Program-made: the position numbers and the translations under genes
In this document: positions 53,354 through 61,788 of the stretch, one piece after another
How the letters are laid out: each line of letters begins with the position of its first letter
Numbering within the stretch: position 1 is the stretch's first letter
Notes under the pieces: generated by a model
Database searches by the model: none
What the model saw: only the letters and a program-made list of their open reading frames with translations
Told to the model about the DNA's origin: nothing
From: Bacteroidota bacterium
Lineage (GTDB): Bacteria; Bacteroidota; Bacteroidia; Chitinophagales; Chitinophagaceae
Length of the DNA stretch: 64,000 nt
Assembly: GCA_018266615.1 (NCBI GenBank)
Contig: JAFEAB010000096.1
Span: forward strand, 124,001-188,000
Direction of reading: 5' to 3'

Positions 53354-54172
53354 TTATGGTAAATGAGCTTTTTTTGAACGGATAGGATGCCCAAAAAATG
53401 AGCTCCCGTGTGTGTCAAAATCATTTATATCCCCGGTGGTAAAAAATTCCCGCCCCCCCATTTTAGTGCAACGGCTTGCAATTTCGGGATGGCGTTCCAG
53501 ATAATCTACCAGGCTTTGTGCAACAATTGCACCCTGCGATACTATTTTAACTGCGGTGGGAATATAGGCTCTTATTCTGGGTTCGAGGAGTGGATAATGA
53601 GTACAGGCTAATAGGAGGGTATCAATCTTTCCATCTGCCGCCAGGATATTATCCAGGTTTTCTTTGATAAAATATCCGGCACCTTCCGAATCAGCCTCCC
53701 CGTTTTCAACCAGCGGTACCCACATGGGACATGCCTCCTGGCTCACCACCAGATGGGGGAAGAACTTTTGAATTTCCAACAGGTAGGATTGCGATTGCAC
53801 CGTGCCTGTGGTACCCAACACCCCTACATGGCCGGTGGAAGAATAATTACCGATTACTTCTGAAGTGGGCCGGATTACACCCAGTACTCTTTTAGAGGCG
53901 AATTTCCCTACCAGTTTTTTTTGTTGAATGGTTCGCAATGCTTTGGCAGAGGCCGTATTGCAGGCCAGGATAACTAACGGGCACCCTTGTTCGAAAAACC
54001 ATTGCACTGCCTGCCAGGTGTATTCAAATACAGAATCAAAATCACGGGAACCGTAAGGGGCACGGGCATTATCTCCGAGGTAAATAAAATTGTATTCCGG
54101 TAATGATTTTACAATTTCTTTCATTACCGAAAGCCCGCCATAACCGCTATCAAAAATACCAATGGGTTGCAT
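53354..54172 (-). CDS. murI: Glutamate racemase
   Basis: A 272-residue enzyme making D-glutamate for peptidoglycan. IGIFDSGYGGLSVMKEI with the active-site Asp-Ser, VILACNTASAKALR with catalytic Cys71 and LLACTHYPLLEP with the second Cys are all present. The ATG lies 6 bases after the TATTTTTG box, so the mRNA may be leaderless. It is the last gene of the envelope run on the minus strand. Confidence 0.95.
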   Translation of the reverse strand: MQPIGIFDSGYGGLSVMKEIVKSLPEYNFIYLGDNARAPYGSRDFDSVFEYTWQAVQWFFEQGCPLVILACNTASAKALRTIQQKKLVGKFASKRVLGVIRPTSEVIGNYSSTGHVGVLGTTGTVQSQSYLLEIQKFFPHLVVSQEACPMWVPLVENGEADSEGAGYFIKENLDNILAADGKIDTLLLACTHYPLLEPRIRAYIPTAVKIVSQGAIVAQSLVDYLERHPEIASRCTKMGGREFFTTGDINDFDTHGSSFFGHPIRSKKAHLP

Positions 54173-54178
54173 GCATCA

Positions 54179-54186
54179 CAAAAATA
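54179..54186 (-). promoter_or_regulatory. -7 box (TATTTTTG on minus strand) for murI
   Basis: An exact TAnnTTTG match ending 6 bases before the ATG, indicating a leaderless or nearly leaderless transcript. It sits against the hairpin that ends the OmpH transcript. Confidence 0.5.
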
Positions 54187-54188
54187 AC

Positions 54189-54213
54189 AAAGCCACCCGA
54201 GTAAGGTGGCTTT
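54189..54213 (-). terminator. Hairpin between the OmpH gene and murI
   Basis: A perfect 9-bp stem AAAGCCACC/GGTGGCTTT with a 7-base loop, followed on the minus strand by GTTATTTTTG. The T-rich tail doubles as the murI promoter box, so its efficiency as a terminator is uncertain. Confidence 0.6.
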
Positions 54214-54232
54214 ATAATAAAGTGCAAGAATA

Positions 54233-54760
54233 TTAATTCTTCTTTGGCGTTGCAGCCGCCGGAGTATCTTTAATTCCTAATTTCTTTTTTACCAAAGGAA
54301 GCAGGTCATCGCCCGGAGGGCCCACAATTACAGCAGATGCTTCCAGTACATACTGGTAGCCGCTTTCCTTGGCCACGCCTTTAACTGTTTCCAGTGCTTT
54401 TTCGTGAATGGGAGCCACCAATTGTTGTGCTTTTGCCTGATACATATCCTGGGCTTGTTGGTTCCAGTTTTGCACTTTCTGGTATAAGCCAATTAATTCA
54501 TTCCGTTTAATTTCCTTCATGCTGTTTGTAAGCTTCACCGAGTCTTTCACAAAGGCGCTGTCCCGGGCGGTTAAATCGGCCATCATATCCTGCCCTTGCT
54601 GCGCGAGAGAAGCCTGGTACTCTTTCAATTCTTTATCAGCTTTATCGGCCTCAGGCATACTGCCAATCAATTCATCCAGGTTGATGTAACCAACCTTTTG
54701 TTGTGCGGATACCGTAAAGGAAACAAATGCCAGCATACCCGCTACGATAAATTTTTTCAT
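54233..54760 (-). CDS. OmpH/Skp-family periplasmic chaperone (second copy)
   Basis: A 175-residue protein with a signal peptide (MKKFIVAGMLAFVSFTVSAQ), a beta-strand core KVGYINLDELIGSMPE and a long helical arm (residues about 45-110), the Skp tentacle layout. It holds unfolded outer-membrane proteins. A related copy lies 83 bases upstream and bamA beyond that, so both chaperones probably serve the BAM complex. A short Ala/Pro-rich tail ends the chain. Confidence 0.87.
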   Translation of the reverse strand: MKKFIVAGMLAFVSFTVSAQQKVGYINLDELIGSMPEADKADKELKEYQASLAQQGQDMMADLTARDSAFVKDSVKLTNSMKEIKRNELIGLYQKVQNWNQQAQDMYQAKAQQLVAPIHEKALETVKGVAKESGYQYVLEASAVIVGPPGDDLLPLVKKKLGIKDTPAAATPKKN

Positions 54761-54843
54761 TTCTTTTTTTTCGTTTAATAATATAGTTCAGATAAAGTCT
54801 TTCAAAACCGGTTTAATGCTGCCTGCTAAAATCCTGTTATCAA

Positions 54844-55356
54844 TTATTTAACACCCAGGATTCGCAGGATATCTTCACTCTTATCCAGTTTTGGGTCGGC
54901 AAAGATAACGGTAATTCCTTCACTTTTATCAAGAATGAAATCGTACTGTTTTTCCGTAGCCAGCCGCTGTACTGCATTGTAAACCAGGTCTTGAATGGGT
55001 TTGATGAGCTCCTGCCTTTTTTTAAAAAGGTCGCCTTCAAATCCAAACCTCCTGCGCTGGAGATCGCGAAGCTCCTTCTCCTTGTTATACAATTCATCCT
55101 CTCTCTTTTGCTTCAACTCATCGGTGAGCATAATCTTTTCCGCATCAAAATCCTTAAACATCTTATCCAGGGCCGCCTGTTTTTGGTCGATTTCCTGCTG
55201 CCAAAGGAGGCTAAACTGGTCCAGCCGTTTTTGCGCATCTTTATATTCCGGAATTTTTTCCAGGATAAATTTGGAATCTATCACCGCATAGCGTTGGGCA
55301 TCTACTGCCATCACCATAAACAGCAACCCTAAGGTTAGTGAGATAATCTTTTTCAT
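54844..55356 (-). CDS. OmpH/Skp-family periplasmic chaperone (first copy)
   Basis: A 170-residue protein with a signal peptide (MKKIISLTLGLLFMVMAVDA), the core RYAVIDSKFILEKIPEYKDA and a long, charged coiled region (QKREDELYNKEKELRDLQRR). It begins 39 bases after the bamA stop and shares little direct identity with the second copy. Paired Skp genes behind bamA are usual in Bacteroidota. Confidence 0.88.
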   Translation of the reverse strand: MKKIISLTLGLLFMVMAVDAQRYAVIDSKFILEKIPEYKDAQKRLDQFSLLWQQEIDQKQAALDKMFKDFDAEKIMLTDELKQKREDELYNKEKELRDLQRRRFGFEGDLFKKRQELIKPIQDLVYNAVQRLATEKQYDFILDKSEGITVIFADPKLDKSEDILRILGVK

Positions 55357-55395
55357 ATTTTTTCAATTGAATATCGACAAGATAGGAAATTGTGG

Positions 55396-58137
55396 CTATT
55401 CAGGCTCCTGGCCCAGCATGAATGTAAATTTGGCGGCGCCTTTCAATCCCGTAGACTGGTTATACCGGTCGAAACCGATTCCATAATCAAATCCCAGTAA
55501 TCCAAACATGGGCAGATAGAACCTGGCTCCCAAACCGGCAGCACGCCTAAGCCGGAACGGGTTATAATCTTTAAAACTATACCACCCGTTGGCTGCCTCA
55601 AAAAAGGCAAGGCCATAAATGGTGCTGCTGGCAGCCAGGCTAAACGGATATCTTAGCTCAACCGTATATTTATTAAAGATGGTAAAGTATTCGGATGGGG
55701 TAATTCCCTCCGGATTAACCTTCGGATTCGAACTCGAATAAATAGGATATCCTCTTTGTGCAATAATATCATATCCCAATAAGGCCTGGGTATTGCTCAA
55801 CCCGGCATCTCCCAATTGGAATCTTTCAAACGGAGAAACATCCAGTTTCTGATTGTATTTTCCGATAAAACCAAACTTGGCTGCCGCTTTCAAAATAAAC
55901 TGTTTATTCTTGTCCTCTCCACGCCCCCTTCCAATTGGCATATACCACTCTGCATTCACCCGCCATTTATGAAATTCCGGCAATTCGTATTGGGAGAAGT
56001 TGGCATTTGTGATTCCCAGGTAAGAATAAGGAAGGGTAAACTGACCGCTTGCCATCAGGGTGGAACCTGAAGTAGGGAATATAGGATTAGGCCCTGCTGA
56101 ATTACGCAACAGGGTAATTTTCAAACTTACGTTGGTAGAGTTTACATTCTTTAACCCTTTGAAGCCGCTAACCGCATAATTCTTCAATTTATATTGCTGT
56201 AAGTTCAAAGAATAAATGAGGTTGAAGAAATCATCGGGTTTCTTCAATTGTTTACCCAAAGAAATGCCGAATCCTATGGTTTTAACATACGAAGTATCAC
56301 CGCATGATTTACAATAGGCCCCAAAAGCATCGTAGGTATTGGCATACTTGGTATTATAATAGCTTAGGGAAAAAGAATTCCTCTTTTTACCACCCAGCCA
56401 GGGCTCGGTAAAGGAGAAACTATACGACCGGTATGCGCGTCCGTTAGACTGCACCCTGGCGCTCAGCTTTTGCCCATCGCCGGTAGGAAGCGGATCCCAG
56501 GTCGATTTTTTAAGGATGTTTTTAATGGAGAAATTATTGAAGGTAACACCCAGGGTTCCGGTAAGGCCGATGCCTCCGCCGAAACCAGCCGAGAGTTCGA
56601 GCTGGTCAGCAGATTTTTCTTCTACCTGCCAGTTAATATCTACTGTGCCATTATCTGAATTTGGTACAATTTGCGGGTTAATGGTTTCCGGGTTGAGGAA
56701 GCCGAGCTGCGACAATTCGCGTTGGGTTCGAATAACATCCGATCTGCTGAATTTTTCGCCGGGAATAGTACGCATTTCCCGGAGGATAACATAATCCTTA
56801 GTTTTATCGTTGCCTGAAACCGTTATTTTTCCATAGGTAGCCTGCGGACCCTCCGTCATGCGCATTTCATAATCGATGGTATCGTTATATACCGCAGTTT
56901 CCACGGGATCTACATGGAAAAACAGGTAGCCGTCGTCCTGATACAGACTCCCCACATCTCCACCTTCCATCGATAATTGTTTACCGAGGCGTTTATTGAG
57001 CAGATCGAGGTTATATGTATCACCTTTATGAATGCCGAGAATAACGTTTAGGAGGGAGTCGGAATATTTCGTGTTACCTGTCCAGGTAATATTACCAAAA
57101 TAATATTTCTTCCCTTCGTGAACTTTGATGTCGATATTCAGGTTGCCCCTGGCGCTATCGTTGCTATAAAAGACAGTATCGGCCAATATTTCAGCATCCC
57201 GGAACCCTTCGGCATTATAAAAGGAAAGAACTTTCTCCTTGTCTTCCCGGTATTTTTTGACGTTAAATTTTGAACCGCTGAAAAATTTAATCCGAACATA
57301 GGGATCCATGAAATCGCGTGTAGTCGTTGGCGAAAGGTAACCGGTAGCTTTCATGTATTCAGAAAAACTCATGCTTTTGGATGAGTCGCCATAAGGGCTG
57401 ATTACTTTTTCGGGGAACAGGGTAACCCGTGTCATTTCTTTGGTCCCCTTCATTTGCTTTTTAAGCTTCAGATCGCTGTATTTTTCATTGCCGGTGAAGT
57501 TGATGGAGTTCACCCGCACTTTGCTATTCTTCCTGATAAAAAAAGTGAGGCTAACGGCATTGGCCACCCCCGGAACTTTTTCCTCTACAACATTAACCGT
57601 TGCATTCCGGTATCCCTTATCATCATAAAATTTCCGGATTGCTTCAATGGCATTCAGTTTCATGTTTTCTGAAAGCACCCTGTCTTTCAATAAACCTACT
57701 TTTCCTTCGAGGTCTTCTTTTTCCCCTTTTCGAATACCTACAAATTTAAAATCAAGAAGCCGGGGCCTTTCGGTGATAGCTATCTCGAGGTTTATATGAT
57801 TATCGTTGGTAAGTTGGGTAATATAAATTTCCACATCGGCCACAAGGCTTTGCTTCCAAAGTTTTTCTATGGCCTTGGAAAACATATCGGAACCGGGAAG
57901 GGTCACTTTATCGCCCACCGCCAGTCCCGAAATAGAAATAATGAGGTTGGGATCAAAGGATTTTGCTCCTGAAACTACAATGGACCCAATTGTGTAGGGC
58001 TTGGGATATTTTGCCGTTGTAATATTAAGCAGGGCCGGATCTACCGATTTGGCACTGGAATCAACCTGAGCACTACTCCATTGCGCTAAAAATGAAAAAA
58101 GTATGAAAAGCAATGCGCTTTGGCAGGTCCTGTGCAT
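55396..58137 (-). CDS. bamA: Outer membrane assembly factor BamA
   Basis: A 913-residue Omp85 protein with a signal peptide (MHRTCQSALLFILFSFLAQ), five POTRA domains over about residues 50-500 (for example GSIVVSGAKSFDPNLIISISG and YGKITVSGNDKTKDYVILRE) and a C-terminal barrel with a VRGF/NRGY-like GAFYCK loop region and GYDIIAQRGYPIY. The barrel ends AKFTFMLGQEPE, so a four-residue tail follows the last aromatic strand instead of the usual terminal Phe. The frame extends to a TTG at 58161; the ATG at 58137 gives the better signal peptide. It lies between uppS and the Skp genes. Confidence 0.94.
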   Translation of the reverse strand: MHRTCQSALLFILFSFLAQWSSAQVDSSAKSVDPALLNITTAKYPKPYTIGSIVVSGAKSFDPNLIISISGLAVGDKVTLPGSDMFSKAIEKLWKQSLVADVEIYITQLTNDNHINLEIAITERPRLLDFKFVGIRKGEKEDLEGKVGLLKDRVLSENMKLNAIEAIRKFYDDKGYRNATVNVVEEKVPGVANAVSLTFFIRKNSKVRVNSINFTGNEKYSDLKLKKQMKGTKEMTRVTLFPEKVISPYGDSSKSMSFSEYMKATGYLSPTTTRDFMDPYVRIKFFSGSKFNVKKYREDKEKVLSFYNAEGFRDAEILADTVFYSNDSARGNLNIDIKVHEGKKYYFGNITWTGNTKYSDSLLNVILGIHKGDTYNLDLLNKRLGKQLSMEGGDVGSLYQDDGYLFFHVDPVETAVYNDTIDYEMRMTEGPQATYGKITVSGNDKTKDYVILREMRTIPGEKFSRSDVIRTQRELSQLGFLNPETINPQIVPNSDNGTVDINWQVEEKSADQLELSAGFGGGIGLTGTLGVTFNNFSIKNILKKSTWDPLPTGDGQKLSARVQSNGRAYRSYSFSFTEPWLGGKKRNSFSLSYYNTKYANTYDAFGAYCKSCGDTSYVKTIGFGISLGKQLKKPDDFFNLIYSLNLQQYKLKNYAVSGFKGLKNVNSTNVSLKITLLRNSAGPNPIFPTSGSTLMASGQFTLPYSYLGITNANFSQYELPEFHKWRVNAEWYMPIGRGRGEDKNKQFILKAAAKFGFIGKYNQKLDVSPFERFQLGDAGLSNTQALLGYDIIAQRGYPIYSSSNPKVNPEGITPSEYFTIFNKYTVELRYPFSLAASSTIYGLAFFEAANGWYSFKDYNPFRLRRAAGLGARFYLPMFGLLGFDYGIGFDRYNQSTGLKGAAKFTFMLGQEPE

Positions 58138-58233
58138 CAATTGGTTTTTAACGTGCGGCAAATTAAAGGCAATAATTAAAAGGAATTGTTAAAGGAAAGG
58201 GGAGAATAGGCGTTCCATAGCGGGTTGAGATAA

Positions 58234-58977
58234 TTAGTTTTTCACCTGTTCGCCCGTTTTTCCAAACCTGCGTTCCCGGTGTTGATAATCGATGATGGCC
58301 TGGTACAGTTCTTCTTTCCGGAAATCGGGCCAGCGGGTCTCCGTAAAGTATAATTCGGCATAAGCAAGCTGGTAGAGAAGAAAATTACTGATCCGGTACT
58401 CACCCCCGGTTCGAATCATAAGTTCGGGGTCGGGAAAATTGCTGGTACTAAGGTATTTTTGAATCTGATCGGTATTAATATCCTCCGGCAACAGGTTCCC
58501 CTTTTTCACTTCCCTGGCAATTTGTTTAATGGCGTTTTCAATTTCCCACCGGGAGCTGTAGCTTATGGCCATAATAAGGTTGAGCCCTGTGTTTGCCGAA
58601 GTTTCTTTCAACGCTTCTTCCAACTCTGCCCGGGCTTCGGGCGGGAGCATACCTACGTCTCCGATTACATGCAGGCGAATATTATTCTTATTTAGTGTAG
58701 GCACCTCCTTACGGATGGTATCTACCAATAGTTCCATCAGGCCCGAAACTTCATAGGCAGGTCTGTCCCAATTTTCAGTACTGAACGCATACAGGGTAAG
58801 GTAACCAATTCCGATTTCTGCCGCTCCTTCCACAATATTTCGCACACTTTCTACCCCATGCAGGTGACCAAACAAGCGGTCCTCCCCTTTTTCTTGTGCC
58901 CAACGGCCATTCCCATCCATAATGATGGCAATATGTTGGGGGAGTTTGGAAGGATCGATACGCTCTCTTAATAACAT
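58234..58977 (-). CDS. uppS: Undecaprenyl diphosphate synthase
   Basis: A 247-residue cis-prenyltransferase making the lipid carrier for wall and glycan synthesis. HIAIIMDGNGRWAQEKG with the Asp, FGHLHGVESVRNIVEGAAEI, YAFSTENWDRP and RTGGEYRISNFLLYQLAYAE are family motifs. The RTSGE block reads RTGGE, a Ser-to-Gly change that I recall in other Bacteroidota. Its promoter box at 59003-59010 probably drives uppS, bamA and the two Skp genes together. Confidence 0.95.
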   Translation of the reverse strand: MLLRERIDPSKLPQHIAIIMDGNGRWAQEKGEDRLFGHLHGVESVRNIVEGAAEIGIGYLTLYAFSTENWDRPAYEVSGLMELLVDTIRKEVPTLNKNNIRLHVIGDVGMLPPEARAELEEALKETSANTGLNLIMAISYSSRWEIENAIKQIAREVKKGNLLPEDINTDQIQKYLSTSNFPDPELMIRTGGEYRISNFLLYQLAYAELYFTETRWPDFRKEELYQAIIDYQHRERRFGKTGEQVKN

Positions 58978-59002
58978 GGGCTAACCTTTGCCTGAATGGC
59001 CG

Positions 59003-59010
59003 CAAAAGTA
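59003..59010 (-). promoter_or_regulatory. -7 box (TACTTTTG on minus strand) for uppS-bamA
   Basis: An exact TAnnTTTG match 25 bases upstream of the ATG at 58977. Confidence 0.5.
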
Positions 59011-59049
59011 CGTCATTTGAAATAAGATAAAAGAAATATGCTATCCTTA

Positions 59050-59922
59050 TTAGTTACTGGGGCAACGATAGCTGATTATATTAAAGGAAACCCCAATTTC
59101 GGCCATCAGATATTGGTCCTTTTGTTTGCTCCAACCGCGTTGACGGCCTTCTCTTCCCAGGGGGTTAAGCGGATCAAGTTCATACGAACGATCCTGCATT
59201 AGCATAGCAATGGTTGGCTGGCCATTCGGCCCCGGAGGAAAATTATTGGCATCGGTTCCATATCCGGCACCGGCATAGGTGGTACTTACATCATCCAGGT
59301 AATCGGTAGTGGTAAACCGATGGCATACTTCGATATTGAGATTGAATCTTTCGGAGATATTGTATTTAATCCCCACTCCAAACGGGATACACATGGCCAT
59401 GGTAGAATATTGTTTTCTACCCATATAACCGGTATTCTGCCCTTCGGTACCCAGGGGGCGCAGGTATTCTTTCTTTCCGTTGTATAAGGCATAGGGGTCG
59501 TATGAAAAAGCACCCACACCCAGGGTTACATAGGGAGTAAAACCATAATCGGGGTTGCCGGGTATGAACTTAAAGAAATTAAAATCGCCCTGAATGGCTA
59601 TCTCCCAAATATTGGAATTGAAGCTAAGGTTACGCTGGCGCTGGTACTCATTCTTGCTGTACACATCGCTATATCCCAATTGGGCAAAGTGGGCGCCCAC
59701 CCGAAGGCCTACATAATTTCCAAATTGTTTGCGGAAGAAAATACCGGCTGCCGGTTTGGGTCGGTTTAGCCTGGCCCTTGTATTTAGATCTCCAAAATAA
59801 TGGGCAATACCGGCGGAAATGCCAAATTCGCCCTTTTGTACATACTCATATTCGTTGCGCTGGCTGGAGGCAGTGCCCCAAATACAAACAGCGAGAAGTG
59901 CCAACAGAAAATAACGATTCAC
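59050..59922 (-). CDS. DUF6089 outer-membrane protein
   Basis: A 290-residue protein with a GTG start, a signal peptide (MNRYFLLALLAVCIWGTASSQ) and a beta-barrel of about eight strands, among them FGISAGIAHYFGDLNTRARL, YVGLRVGAHFAQLGYSDVYS and FGVGIKYNISERFNLNIEV. DUF6089 proteins are typically encoded directly upstream of uppS and bamA in Bacteroidota, as here, but have no established function. An uncommon inserted loop (residues about 200-250) follows the RFTTTDYLDDVSTTYAG strand. Confidence 0.86.
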   Translation of the reverse strand: MNRYFLLALLAVCIWGTASSQRNEYEYVQKGEFGISAGIAHYFGDLNTRARLNRPKPAAGIFFRKQFGNYVGLRVGAHFAQLGYSDVYSKNEYQRQRNLSFNSNIWEIAIQGDFNFFKFIPGNPDYGFTPYVTLGVGAFSYDPYALYNGKKEYLRPLGTEGQNTGYMGRKQYSTMAMCIPFGVGIKYNISERFNLNIEVCHRFTTTDYLDDVSTTYAGAGYGTDANNFPPGPNGQPTIAMLMQDRSYELDPLNPLGREGRQRGWSKQKDQYLMAEIGVSFNIISYRCPSN

Positions 59923-60057
59923 TTAATAATAATTGTTGGTTATAAAATGCGGATCGAAAATAAGGTAAAAAAACTTGCTATACAGGAGGCTTTGAATGAT
60001 TTTAGTTTATTAACGCTGCGGAAACTGAAAATTACATATCCTTCCTGAAAATTTTTG

Positions 60058-60543
60058 TTAACTATCGGAGCCATTTTTTTGTACCCTGATCCCGACACTC
60101 ATAATACCAGGCAGGGGGTTATCTCTCATAATCTGGTTTATTTCGTACCGGTACTCACCCGGTTTCGAAAATTTGTGCATGAAAATCAGCTTTCGCATTT
60201 CCCAGATATCATTCATTCCGGATCCCTCCCACCCTCCCGCATCATCTGCAAGTGGAAGGTTTATTTTCCTTATTCGCATACTGTCTCCCGGATCCTGAAA
60301 GCCCAGGTTTAACCAAATATTACTATACCGGTAATTATCGGTATGCCGCAGGACTACATAAATATTATAAGAAGATACCGTATCCGAAATGATGAAACTG
60401 CCCTTCACCGTATAATTATGCTGCCATTTAAAACCCGGAATGCGTGTATTTTGCTCGTGGAGCTTTATTGGCGTACAACCGGAAAAAAGGGACCCTGTTC
60501 CCCAAAAAATAATACCTAATAAGATGCCGGAGCTGCGCTTCAT
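60058..60543 (-). CDS. gldH: Gliding motility lipoprotein GldH
   Basis: A 161-residue lipoprotein beginning MKRSSGILLGIIFWGTG with the lipobox FSGC (cleavage before Cys). The mature part contains YNIYVVLRHTDNYRYSNIWL, DDAGGWEGSGMNDIWEMR and YRYEINQIMRDNPLPGI, the GldH family pattern. The frame extends to 60597, overlapping yicC; the ATG at 60543 leaves a 10-base gap to the yicC stop and a proper signal. GldH is needed for gliding in Flavobacterium; its presence does not prove motility. Confidence 0.88.
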   Translation of the reverse strand: MKRSSGILLGIIFWGTGSLFSGCTPIKLHEQNTRIPGFKWQHNYTVKGSFIISDTVSSYNIYVVLRHTDNYRYSNIWLNLGFQDPGDSMRIRKINLPLADDAGGWEGSGMNDIWEMRKLIFMHKFSKPGEYRYEINQIMRDNPLPGIMSVGIRVQKNGSDS

Positions 60544-60553
60544 AACTAAACCG

Positions 60554-61429
60554 CTAAAGTACATTAAGAACCTGTTCTTTTGCTTTTTCCAATTCATCTT
60601 TCATTTTCACCACGCATTTTTGAATAGACGCATCGTACGCTTTGCTGCCGGTTGTATTTATCTCCCTCCCCATTTCCTGCAAAATAAAGGACAGCTTCTT
60701 TCCCTTTCCGGGGTCATTGCCCTTTAAAACTTCAAAGAAATATTCGCAATGCTGCCGGAGGCGAATCTGTTCTTCATGGATATCGATCTTTTCTATATAA
60801 TAAATCAGTTCCTGCTCGAGGCGGTTTCCATCGGTATGTTCTTTCCCCACATATTCGTTGAGCAGGGCAACAATTTCCTGCCGGATCTTTTCTTTTCGTT
60901 TGGGTTCCAGCTTTAGGATTTCCTCCTCCTGCTTTTCGATCCTACTAATACGGTTCACCAGATCTTTCTCAATGGAAGCGCCTTCTTCTTCTCGGTGTTT
61001 ATTCAATTCTTCGAGGGCCTTTAGGAGCACCTGTTTAAATCCATTGAAACTCTTTTCATCCAACATGTCTGTGGAAGGAGTCACCACTTCAGGCAACCGG
61101 AGTAAGGCGGCCAGCACACTCTGGGTATCTATATTTAAATCATTTGCCAGCTCGGCAATTTGTTTATAGTACGAACGAATCAGTTCTGTATTCAGGTTAA
61201 CCGGTTTAGCTGTTCCATTTTGTTTAAGGCTGATGTAACAATCAACGGTGCCGCGCAGCAATTGCTCCTGGAGTATAGAGCGGATATCAAACTCGTAAGG
61301 CTTAAGCAATGCCGGCAATTTCAACTGCAATTCAAGTTGTTTACCATTCAGGGTTTTAATCTCCACCAGAAAAGTGGTATCTCCAATTATTTGTTCCGCC
61401 CTTCCAAAACCGGTCATTGATTTTATCAT
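60554..61429 (-). CDS. YicC family endoribonuclease
   Basis: A 291-residue protein with the N-terminal MIKSMTGFGRAE signature, the helical middle and the C-terminal FILQEMGREINTTGSKAYDA block that is diagnostic of YicC/YloC proteins. They act as RNases or RNA-decay factors on small RNAs in Enterobacteria. It heads a minus-strand run with gldH. A candidate small RNA or attenuator lies between 61504 and 61581, upstream of it. Confidence 0.92.
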   Translation of the reverse strand: MIKSMTGFGRAEQIIGDTTFLVEIKTLNGKQLELQLKLPALLKPYEFDIRSILQEQLLRGTVDCYISLKQNGTAKPVNLNTELIRSYYKQIAELANDLNIDTQSVLAALLRLPEVVTPSTDMLDEKSFNGFKQVLLKALEELNKHREEEGASIEKDLVNRISRIEKQEEEILKLEPKRKEKIRQEIVALLNEYVGKEHTDGNRLEQELIYYIEKIDIHEEQIRLRQHCEYFFEVLKGNDPGKGKKLSFILQEMGREINTTGSKAYDASIQKCVVKMKDELEKAKEQVLNVL

Positions 61430-61447
61430 ACACGAAATGATTTATTG

Positions 61448-61454
61448 CAAGGTA
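61448..61454 (-). promoter_or_regulatory. Possible promoter (TACCTTG on minus strand) for yicC
   Basis: A 7-base variant of TAnnTTTG with one T missing, 19 bases upstream of the yicC ATG and downstream of the hairpin-terminator. If used, yicC does not need readthrough of that terminator. Confidence 0.3.
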
Positions 61455-61503
61455 ATCTTTCTCGGCGGTGAAGAATCGTTTTCGTTGAGATGGAATATTT
61501 TTG

Positions 61504-61581
61504 AAAATAAAAAAGCCCGGTTTGCGACCGGACTTATTATATGGATGGGTTAGTAAGTACGGGGATATAAATTCCCCTACA
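61504..61581 (-). ncRNA. Candidate small RNA (or yicC leader attenuator), about 75 nt
   Basis: On the minus strand a TAATATTG box (61582-61589, one mismatch) with a TTTG at 61607-61610 and a 17-base spacer would start transcription at about 61580. The RNA would open with a hairpin GUAGGGGA/UCCCC-UAC (61557-61580, one bulge) and end at AGTCCGGT/ACCGGGCT (61514-61534, one G-U pair, 5-base loop), followed by a T-run (TTTTTTATTTT). The next gene on this strand, yicC, begins 75 bases further on. A free small RNA and a premature-termination leader are both possible. No known RNA family is recognised. Confidence 0.45.
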
Positions 61582-61589
61582 CAATATTA

Positions 61590-61765
61590 AAAAGATTTTT
61601 TGCTATCAAAAAAATTTTTTCAAACTATTTTATTAACATTTTAAAATTGCCTGTGGAAATCAAAATTGAAACAGGAGGTTTAAGACCCCACTTTGAATCA
61701 TTAATGATTAGCTGGATATTTAATTTCCTTCTGGCGAATATTCGGCTAGCAATTGTAAAGGATAT
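61590..61765. other. Non-coding stretch upstream of the lpxD-like gene
   Basis: AT-rich sequence with no gene-like frame, lying between the two opposing promoters. It is part of a 359-base gap whose other contents are listed separately. Confidence 0.5.
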
Positions 61766-61773
61766 TACATTTG
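61766..61773 (+). promoter_or_regulatory. -7 box (TACATTTG) for the lpxD-like gene
   Basis: An exact TAnnTTTG match 15 bases before the ATG at 61789. It covers the alternative in-frame TTG at 61771, which is therefore rejected as start. Confidence 0.5.
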
Positions 61774-61788
61774 CTGAAATTTATCGCT

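Noticed and set aside
58234-58977. RTGGE instead of RTSGE in UppS as a defect
   Set aside because: All other motifs are intact, and I recall the change in other Bacteroidota, so it is more likely a lineage variant.
61771-61788. TTG start of the lpxD-like frame
   Set aside because: It lies inside the TACATTTG promoter box; the ATG at 61789 gives a normal LpxD N-terminus.
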